From: Actinostola sp. cb2023 | Taxonomy: Eukaryota > Cnidaria > Anthozoa > Actiniaria > Actinostolidae | DNA length: 64,000 nucleotides | Direction: 5' to 3' | Assembly (NCBI GenBank): GCA_033675265.1 | Contig: JAUJYZ010001388.1 | Location: forward strand, 62,001 to 126,000 | Part shown: positions 51,097-61,600 of the stretch, one piece after another | Layout: each line of letters begins with the position of its first letter | Numbering within the stretch: position 1 is the stretch's first letter | Notes under the pieces: model-generated | What the model was told of the DNA's origin: nothing | The model's input: only the letters and a program-made list of their open reading frames with translations | The model's database searches: none | Program-made: the position numbers and the translations under genes

Positions 51097-52279
51097 CCAA
51101 TGGAAAATCCTGGCTACGCCCCTGTAATCAGTCACTCTTAAACAGCCAAGGGTCTAAATTAAAGTTGTACCCTCGTAATATCACAATCTTGAAGCAGCTA
51201 GTGAACACATTAGAGGTGTCTGTATTTTGGAGTTTAGATTGACACAACTGAAATGGATTCTGGATTTTTTTTGAAAACTCTTAAAGTCTGCTATCACCTT
51301 GAGGGTGGCACCTTATTGCACAATCAAGTACTTGGAACTGGGTTTCTGATGGCCCTCAATCTGCCACATAAAACATATAGATATATACAATAATGTACAC
51401 TAGTGTTCAGGCATATGAGAAATACCAGTATAATTACAGCAGTATTCAATATTACACAGCTTAGAAGTTTAAATACTGACAATTATTAGTAACTTCGTTT
51501 TGGAAATTCTGGCTTCTAAATGTATCAATCAAACTTTCAGACTCTCCAATGCAGTGCTGAGCCACATTTCCATGTCATGTTGAATGATTTGATAATAATT
51601 ATATATATATGGGGTCCCTGTTCTGTGAAATCACTGGGGATCAACTGGGGTGGATCTAGGATTTTAAGGTGGGGGTTCACCCCTGAAGGAAATATTGCGC
51701 GCACCAATGTTTTTGTATTAATTAAAAATCATATTGAATTATTCCTGGGCAGCAAGGGGGTGTGCACATACACCCAGTGACACTCCCCCAGATCCATCAC
51801 AGGTCAAGGTACACATGCATTAATACATACATGTTACAATACCCTACTCTATTCGGATGCTATACTATTCAGAACATATTAGTGCAAATATGAATAGGAA
51901 AAAGCTTAATTATTTGGATTTTAATCAACCAATAAATTTTTATTGTTTAATATGTAGTGTTAAGTTTATAAGCTCTGTTTAGCTTAGCTGTCTTCCTGTT
52001 GCCATGCAACGTGGCTGCACCTAAAAGATTGTTAATATAATACTACTGGTAGTGAGATTATAATTTCATTTAAATAGAGAAATTGATTTAAGACATTTTG
52101 AAGGTTAATTATTTGGCAATTCAGTTTGGAAAAGTCATTTTAAGAGATTTAACATATAAACATATATATTATATATATCCATGGTAACCAAATACATTAC
52201 ATGTACATTCAAACTTGAACTAAAATATGTTTTTGCAGGGATCGAAAGATGAAAACAAATATACATGTAATTCAAATAT
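48524..52279. other. probable first intron of coiled-coil gene
   Basis: No coding exon recognised over 3.7 kb. It includes a homopolymer C run (about 51061-51092) and fragments of 'ggggtggatacaggatt' / 'ggggtggatctaggatt' repeats (50813, 51650). Confidence 0.4.
51998..52010 (+). promoter_or_regulatory. candidate RFX X-box
   Basis: GTTGCCATGCAAC matches the left X-box half exactly and the right half save one base of spacing, 520 bp before the main ATG of the coiled-coil gene. If functional it would suggest ciliary/centrosomal expression. Could be chance. Confidence 0.3.
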
Positions 52280-52430
52280 TTAAAGTGTCTATATCACCCT
52301 TGAAGCTTTTTTAAATCTGTTCAATATATATATTGAATGATTTGCATACTAGTATAGCCGTTCATGAGTTGCAGAGGTTTGAAATCTCAATGTTATTATG
52401 CAAATCAAATGACGTCATCAAATGATCGAT
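52280..52430. mobile_element. single arm of the 40031-type TTAA MITE
   Basis: Starts TTAAAGTGTCTATATCACCC and follows the left arm of the 40031 element to 'aaatgacgtcatcaaatg'. No right arm is present. It lies 66 bp before exon 52497. Confidence 0.6.
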
Positions 52431-52496
52431 TAATAAAGCATACAAATGAGTGTGATGGGAGAGATCAGGTTTTCTAAATGATTTCTTTGTTTGCAG

Positions 52497-52616
52497 CATT
52501 TTTAAGGAGTAAACTTGAACCCTTCTACCATGGATCATGGCCAAGAAGTTGTGTCGGTCTCCACTAGCCACCAAAATAGAGTTGATCTCGATTCACAGTT
52601 GCAAGAATTTCATCAG
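52497..52616 (+). CDS. coiled-coil gene exon A (5' UTR + 29 codons)
   Basis: Acceptor 'tttgtttgcag|catttt' at 52494-52496, 33 nt of UTR, then the ATG. The end is phase 0 and joins in frame to ILKERDHLLQEV at 54364. The sequence is polar and ends in the first heptads (LDSQLQEFHQ). Confidence 0.75.
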
Positions 52617-55600
52617 GTTAGTAATTTAGAGAACTTAAACTATTATACCATCATGCATCGAGTCTTAGAAGATTTCATAACCTGTATTAATATACCTGTA
52701 TTTTTATGGAATTGTATAAATACAAGTTCTTGTTCACCCCTCTTTGATCGAGATGCATGTACGTGAAGGAGACAAAAGGAAAATATCGAAAAAATTAACG
52801 ACGTACTTTTTAGTAGTACAAATGTACAAAAGTCAATTTCAGTGCGTTTTTATGTCGCTCCATGCAGTGTCAGAGATAAACCTGGTTTTCACTTGCACAA
52901 GAGACCTCGTGTTGAAGTGAAAACGGGGCTGACGCAAGCATTAAGCGCAGGATGGAGCAGTAGCGACATGCAGTAGCACAAGGATCAAAGTGTTTTCATG
53001 CATGTATTATACTTGCGTCGCGGGACCGTTTTCACATTTCACAGCTGCTTCTTTATATGCTTAATGTTTGTATCGCTTCTGAAAACCAGGTTTAGATACA
53101 ACTGTCAAACCAAGGCGTTCGAATTAGGCACAGTTTGAAACGTGTTGACCTGGACAGGAAATTAAAGAGAACTTTTAGCATCAGCCGGTCAGGTGAAAGC
53201 TGACAAAACGACACAGAGAAACCGACGCGGACATGCGAAAATCATAACGGAAGACCTTCCGCCTTTACATTACACGTAGTTCGTGAAATGGCGGGATTTT
53301 AGCAAGTGGAAATTTTAGTACAACAAACCACTCTCTCGCGACCACCTCAGCTCGTACGTTATAGAGCAGATTTGCGGCGTATGACTGAAAAACCTTACGG
53401 CATGGAACGCCCGGTGTCCGTACCGGGTATGCCCGTGATGAATGAATGAAAACCTTTATTTAATTTAGGATTTCGATTCAATCCGTGACCGTGCCGTGAC
53501 CGTGCCGTGCCGTGATCGTGTCGTGCGCCGTGGTTTTCCACAGTCATGGGAAGTCTGCTCTATTAGGCATTGTGGTCGCTTTTCGAAAGGTTCAACAGTG
53601 TAGTTTCAAGATGTAGTAATTGCAATGTTTGACTATTAATTATGAATACGGGAATCACTTAAGCCTGCGACATAATCATAAGAAGCTTGCATGTGTCATG
53701 TAAAGACGGGCCGACGCAAGCTGCATATTAAGACAAGTGTCTATGTATAGTCCAGAACTGGACCCACTTTTTTCTACGCGCGCGGCATAGAGCAGAAGAG
53801 AAGAGCTGGGCTAGAGAGAGACGATAAAAGTGGATCCACTTTTCTCAATTTCCTTACATTACGCGCGCGCTTCTCATAGTCTTTATATTTCTTTCGCGTC
53901 CAGTATTTATATCGTTATTGAGAAAAGTGGGGCCAGTTCTGGACCATTGTCTATGTTGTTTACAACTGAAATGGACCGACTGACAAATAGACTGATATAA
54001 AATCCACGCCGACGGGTATATACTCATCTCCAGACACATACAAAAATGAAAATATTTGGGTCTTTCCGCTTGCATTTAAACTTGTCTCAGTCACAGTGAC
54101 CGCATAAGGGCTCTTGGTGTTTGCGTTTATGTTTGCGTCACTTGTGACAACCAGACTTTAGAGAGTGGTCGCTTTGAAGAGGTGGTCGGATACTAGCGGT
54201 GGTCGCTTCAAGAGGGTTCGATTGTAATGATATTTCCTCGCTGACAGATGAGGAACTTTTATCACAATTTTTGTTTTTACTTTTTCTTCGAACACAAATT
54301 AAAAGAGCCTCTTTCCCTATCAAGTAGTGTAATTTTTTCTTTTCTTTTCTCCCCTCTCCACAGATTTTAAAAGAAAGGGATCATTTATTACAAGAAGTGA
54401 ACGACCTCAAACAACACATCGAAGAATTAGACGAAAATAACGACAAACTCAGGGAGGAACACGCCGAGGAACTAGCCGTTTTGTCTTCCAGTTTCTCGCA
54501 ACACTTTGACGACAATAACAACAACGAGGAAATCAAAGAATACCAGCGAGAGATTCAAAAGCTGAAGAACTCTATAGAAGATAAAAACTACCATATCAAT
54601 CAGCTTCAGAGGAAACTTATGAAAACTCAAGTCGAGATGGAGAAAGACCTCGAAAATCACGAAGCTGAGTTAGAGAATCTTAGATCCCAGTTAGAGAAGC
54701 TTGAAAACAGTGACACTGAGTCGCTAGTCGAGTCGAGAATGAACGATCTCAAGGGGGTTTACGAGAAGGAGATTCGGGAACTCAAAGCAAGATTAGAAGC
54801 TGAAGAGGAGTCACACAACGAACCACATAAAGATGAACAATTGAGCAACACGATGAAGGAAGTTGATGAGCTTAAAACGAAGCTTAAAACTCTAGAGGAT
54901 AACATGGACGAGCGCTTGGAGGAGGAAGAGTTGAAGTTCCGTCGTGAAGTTATGAGTGTGAAAGATAAACTTATCCATCAACACCAACTTGAGATTGACG
55001 GGTTGTTATCACAGCTGGAGCGCTCCAACGCAGAAGTGGAAAAACTAAGGCGTTTATCGAGACAAAGCGAGCACGATGAACTGATTCATCTTGTGTCCAA
55101 CGGAGACATCGCTGCTGGGGGTGTAGAAAACGTGAATGGGTTACAAGACGACAACGGCGACAGCACACACTTTGAGCTGGCGCCGATCCAGATTGAAAGC
55201 ACCGAGCCAAAGGTGGTCCAGGAACTCGAAAACATACACGCGCATTATCAACAACAATTTGATTTTATGCATAACAGAATCCATGAAAAGTATCAACAAG
55301 ACCTCGATGAAAATGTCCAAAAAGCAGAAGAGGAGTACGAACATCAACTTGAAAAACAAAGAAGCGATTATGAGGAGAAGATTGTAGGAATTCAGAGACA
55401 ACTGCGCACGCAGTTCCAAGCCGATCTCGAGAGAGTCACAAATGACATGGAGGAGCAAATTCAGGTGGTCAAAGATGGACACGTGGAGGAAGTAGCAGAC
55501 TTAATGCAGAGATTACGTGGGCTATCTGACGATCGTCGGCGATCATACATCGAACAAGATAACACCCACCAGCACGTTACTGTCATCAAGGAAGAGTTTA

Positions 55601-58600
55601 AATCCAGAGTAGATGGTTTGGAGCAAGAGTTGCGGGCTGAAAAGGAAAAGGTTGCCGACTACGATGCGAAGCTACAAGATGTAGACGCCCAGATTCAAGC
55701 ATTTAAGGCGGAGAAGCAACAGGAAGTGAAATACATCGAAGAAGAGATGAAAAAGCAGTGCAAAGCACTCGTGGAAAAGAAGACGAAAGAGGTGAAAGAA
55801 AGGTACCAAAGTGAACTTAACGAGAAGGTTAATAAAGTCGAGAAGACACTGAGGAAACAGTACAACGAAGAGAGCGTGCGCTCACGCTCTGAGCTTGACG
55901 AGAGTCACCGAACACTGAAAGATAAGTATGACAACGAGTTGTCTGACATCATGACTCAAATGGAGCAGGTCCAACAAAGAAGCCAGGAAGTCTTCGAAGC
56001 AGAGCAAAAGGAGCAATTCGAGAAACAGCTCTCAATTGTGAAGGAACAGCTAGAGCCATACAAAGACAAGTGTGAAGACCTGGAGAAAGAAAACCGGGAA
56101 CTGTTACAAAAGTATAATAAAGATCTCTCCGAACTGAAGCTCAAAATGGACGAAGTTGACAAACGTTACTCGGAGAATGAAAAGATGGAGGGAGAAAGTT
56201 TGCGGACGTTAGAAGACGAGCTGAATCTCTATAAGACGAAAGTCCAAGAACTAGAGGAAGGAAACCAAATGCTTGTGGTGAACTATGGTGCACAGTTAGA
56301 GAATCTAAAGAGAAAGTACGCGGGAACTGATGACGGAGAAGTGAAAACGCTACAACAAGAAGTGACAATCTATTCTAAGAAAGTCGAAAGACTGCAACAG
56401 GAGAACACGATGTTGACAGAAAATTACGACAATCAAATAAAAATCCATAATGAAAAGATCCAAGAACTGACAACAGATCTGAAGATGAAGGAAAAAGATG
56501 TTGAGAAAAATTGCAGTGACAAAGAAGCACTGAGCCAAACTGTCGACGAGTTGTCCAAGCAACTGCAGTGGTACATGACAAATTGCTTAGAAATGGAAGA
56601 AAGCAAAACAGCTGTTGACAATCGATACGCCGAGGAAATTCAAACCTTCAAGGAGAAAATACGTCAACTTGATAAAGATCTTGAATACTACCGTAATTAT
56701 TGCAACGAACTCGAAAATGTAAATAAGACAATGGAAAGCGGCCACCTTGAGGAAAAAGAGAACTTGATGAACAATATCAAAAACCTAGAAACCAAACTAG
56801 AGGAAACGCGTGGATACGTTTCAAAGCTCGAAGGTGAGAATAATTCGGAAGAAATTGAAAAGCTCCGAAAGAAATTACAGGAGATTGAAAACGAGGGCTT
56901 ACAACGGAACGATCACCATGACAACGAAGCCGAAGCAACTCGAACGTACACTAAAGAAATACAAACTCTCACTGATAAGATAACAGAATTAGAGAAGTGC
57001 GTACACGAATGTCGTAACAACTATAATCAGCTTGAGGAGGTGAAAAGAGCATTGGAAAGTCAACACGTTGATGAAAAGGAAGAACTATTTTCCGAAATAC
57101 AAAAGCAAACGGTTCTTGTGGAAGAGCGCGAGAAAGATTTGGAAACTGTCAAGAATGACAAAGCAAAACTCGATGGAGATCTGAGAAAGGTTACGCAAGA
57201 GCTTGAAAGTTCATCTCAAACATTTGAATATTTTAAAACGGAAAAAGAAGCTGTCATTGAAGAGAAGAACAATGTTATCAACGATCTTTCTGGAAAAATC
57301 AATAAGCTGCAGGAAACGAAGGATAGCGGTGATAAAATGGAGTCGAGAAAACTCAAAGAGGAGAACGAGAGTTTGAAAAACGAAACGAAACGTTTGAAGA
57401 TCTTCTTGGAATCACTTAGGGCTGAGAACAACCAATTGTTGGTCGAAACGCAAACTGCTTCCGAGAAGCACAAAAAGCGTGTGAGCGAAATCGACGACGA
57501 GCTGACATCTTTGAGAACGGAAAATGTAAAACAATCTAAAGAGTTAGATAGAGTCAAGGAGAGGTACGAACTTTTGATTGTAGATTTGAAAGAGGAGATT
57601 GAAACTCAGAGAGGAACGCTCAGTGAGCTCGAACTCACGAACAGTCAGTACGTGCAAGAAATCGCAAGCCTTTTAGCAGAAATGGAACGTGTACAAAACA
57701 GCAAGCATAGCCACAAGGACGTGGACAATTCATACTCCTCAGAGGAAAACTCATTCAACAAGCAAGATGACGCGAACAACTCGTCGACTTCCACGGACGA
57801 CACCACGCAAAAATTATTCGATGAAATAACTGAATTAAAGGCACAGAACGAGCAGTTTAGAACACTCGTACAAGAACTCGAGGATGAAGGCGATAACAAA
57901 TTCGGTGTTTTACTTAGCCATCACGAGAAAGAGCTAGAGGTTCTTAAGGAAGAGCTGGAAGAACAAATTGCAAGAAAAAGAGAACAACTGGCCCAAGAAG
58001 CTGCAACAAAGCGACAAAAATTGAAAGAGGAATACGAGTCCAAACTACGCGTCATTTATGAAGAGTTGGTGTCGGAAAGGTCTCGTTCCAAGGACCAAAT
58101 CCAGCAGATCAATCAGCTGAGCCAGAAAGTAAAGCTACTTGAGGGAATCAATTCTAAACAGAAGAAGGACATCGAAAGAGTCAAGCAGATGGAAGAGAAG
58201 GTGAAGGAACTCGAGCGCCTATCTAAGAAAAGAGGCAATGATGCTGAAAGAGGAGATGATACCAAAACTCACATCAAAATTCTCGAAGATAAATTGCTTG
58301 AGTTAAGAGACAAACTCGTGTGGACAGAGAACACCCTCAACGAAAAAGTCCAGGAACTGGCCAAGGCAACCGAGAACATCAAGTCATTGGAAGAACAATT
58401 AAAGACCATCAATGAAGAGAATGACAAGCAGGGTAAACAAACACTAAACGTTGCAGACAACCGCGAAGTACTCGTGAGTGAAGCAGCTGAAGAACTGCAA
58501 AGTGGAAATGGTGGATTTTTGGACAACGGGTTTGAAGAAACAAAAGCAGAACTAATTAAAAGGATTCAAGAATTAGAAAGCGACAAAGCTGAACGAGACA

Positions 58601-61600
58601 AGCGAATACAAGAAGCCACTCTGCGTAACGAAAGGCTCCAGAAAGATTTGCAAAACATGGATAAAGCGAAAGAAGTAGTGATTCAAATGTACGACGAGAA
58701 AATGGAAACACTTGCTATTGAACTGGATAATTCCAGTGAAAGATGCGATGTGCTGAGAATACAGTTTGAACAGACGAAGAAAATGTTGAGACGTAAAGAG
58801 AAAGACATGGAAGACAAACAGAGCCAGTTTGTTTTGCTCGAATCCGAATTGAAGAATGAGAAAGACACAAGGATCACGTTAAAGCAAAAGGTGGGCGAGC
58901 TGGAGGAGCAACTTGAGTCGATCGAAAGAGTAAAGGCAAAAGGTGGTGGAAGTGAAGATGATGGACATAACGAAGAACTGCTCCATAAACTTACTTTCCT
59001 AGAAGCTGACTTATATAAAGAGAAAGAGGTAAACACAAATCTGACGCAAAAGATTGAAGAACAAGTTACTGCGATCGAAGGTCGTGACAATAAACTAGTT
59101 GAAATTACTCACGTTGTCTCGAGCAAAGATAACATCATTGCTGCAAAGGAGGGCAAGATCAATAGTGTAGAAGAAGAGCTAAATCTTGAAAAGAAAAAGT
59201 CTACAGAACTTGAAAAGGAGCTTGCCGTTTTTAAAGATACAGACGGTACCATTGTACAAAGGATGGAGCAGATGAAACTCGAGTTGAGCGAGGAACATGA
59301 CAGAAATAACAAGTTGCTCAAGCAAAAGTACGACACTATTTTGTCACGGAAAGAGGAAGAAAATCGTGTGAGAACCGAAGAATTTGAAGCTGAAATCGTG
59401 ACCTTGAAAGGTATGGTTGACAACTTGGAACAACTTAGCCAGCTTAAGGACGAAGACCGTGAAATACAGCTCAAAGAGTATGAAGAAAAGCACAATGCTG
59501 CAATATTTGAATTTCAAGAAGCTTTTGACAGCGAAAGAAAAGATCTGAATGAAAAGCGGCTCCAAGTTACCAACCAAAGTCACTCCCAAACAATAAAGGT
59601 AGAAGAGCTCTCGTTACAGGTCCGTACATTATCAAAAGAGCAAGTGAGTCAGAAGAAGAGCTACGAAAATGAGGTCAACACTTTGAAAAAACAACTTGAT
59701 TTTGAGAACTCATTCCAAGTGGAACTCCAAGAGGGATTCCAAACCGAATTAAGGACAACAATGGAAGAGCAGGAACGAGAACATAAAAGAGAACTTGAAC
59801 GAGTAAATGCTGTACTTCAGGAAAAAGGTAACGAACTCGAAGAAACAAGAAGCGAGCACGTAGTGGTTTTTAACGAACTTGAGTCAACTAAACAAAATTT
59901 GGAAAGTCGTTTGCTGGAAATCAAATCACTCGAAGACAGAATTGTGGAGTGCAAAGCAAAGCACGAAGAAGAGGCTGTGGAACTGACGAAGAAAATTGAG
60001 AATATCTCAGCTAACAACATGGAAGGAATTGCGAGTACCACAAACGATGATCTTCTCGCGTCCCTGAGAAATGACAACAAGGGCCTTGAGGATGAAGTGC
60101 AACGTCTCAAGGATGTAATTCGAGAGAAAGACTCGGCACGTCAAGAAGATATCGACTTAGTCACGAGTGAGCTGGAGAAGAGATTCCAAGAGCGGCAGGA
60201 TGAAATGAGCAAACGTCACTCAGAAGAGTTAGATGGCTTGATGATGAGACTTGAGACACTGGTGCATCAAGAAAGTGATTCAAAAGCATTAACGAGAAGT
60301 CACATGGAAGAAATCAACAGCGTAAGAAACGAAATGGTGCAAAGAGTAGCCGAACTTGCAAGCTACAAGGAGCAAGAAGTCGAAAACACGAAAAGAAGAA
60401 TTGAAGACCACTACCAAGCAAGACAAAATGAACTGCAAGACCAGTTGAATTCTAAATGCAAAGAAGTTCTCGAGTTACATAACTCCATAAGAGCACGAGC
60501 GGATCAACAGCAATCCGCGACGGAAGAGTTCTTTCAACTTCGGCGTGAAAATGCCGAGCTATACAGAAAGTTGCGAGAACAGTCAGCTGAAGGTTTGGAG
60601 GAAATAGTGGAACTCCTTAGGGCAGAGAATCAAAAACTCAAGCGAGACAACGAAAACCTCAAAAGAATGCTGCAAAGAAATGTTGCTGGCAATGGTTCTT
60701 CCGAGTCTTCAAGTGAAGGCTCTCGTCTTCTGCAGTTAATGAAGGTGATGGAACAACTGATGAATGAAAGGAATGGTCTTGAGATGAAGCTGAGAGAAGA
60801 GATTCTCGACTTGAAAACTCGATTTGCACCTTCTGGAGATATAAGCAACGCGTCTTCAAATCTGAGCAATCTGTCGTCATCTCCTGAAAAGGTCACTCGG
60901 GAGAGTTTGTTGAACATGCTGCATGATCTCCGTTCAAGTAAAAGACAACAAGAGGAGGATATACAAGTTCATATACGTGAAATCGAGAAAATGATTGAAG
61001 ACATTAGATCCAAGATCAAGTCCACTGAATGTGCTGATGCCAAGATCCAAGAAATGCTGACAAAACAGTTGCACCATCTGGAAGAACAACGTCGCCTTCT
61101 TGTCAACAGGCTCTGGAAACTTCATGAGAAGCACGCCAGTGTTGAGCAAAAACTTGCACAGCAAATGGCTTCGTTGAGCACGCAAACCAGTCCGAGAGAC
61201 GAAGTCAAATCAAAGTTGTACCAGAACTTGTTGGAAGATAATTTGAGGAAAGAGAAAGAACATTTGTTGTCTAAGCGGCAACAGGTCAACGATTTGCGAA
61301 GAAGACTTTCTCTGGAGAAAGCCTTGATGGATAGAAAAGTTGCGGAGAGACAACGACTCCAGAAACAGCTTAGCGAGAAAGACAAACAAGAAATGGAGTT
61401 GTCGACGGAGAGATATGAGCTTGAGAAGAAATGGAGAGACAGATTGAGAATGAAAGAAATGGAGCTCAAGCAGGAACAGATTGATATACAGCGTAGAAAT
61501 GTCACGGATTACCGTGATAGTGTCGCTGCAAGAATCAGCGGTCTTATTTCTAGATCATCGGATGACTTATCGACAGAGAGACTCCCTCAGGGGTATGACT

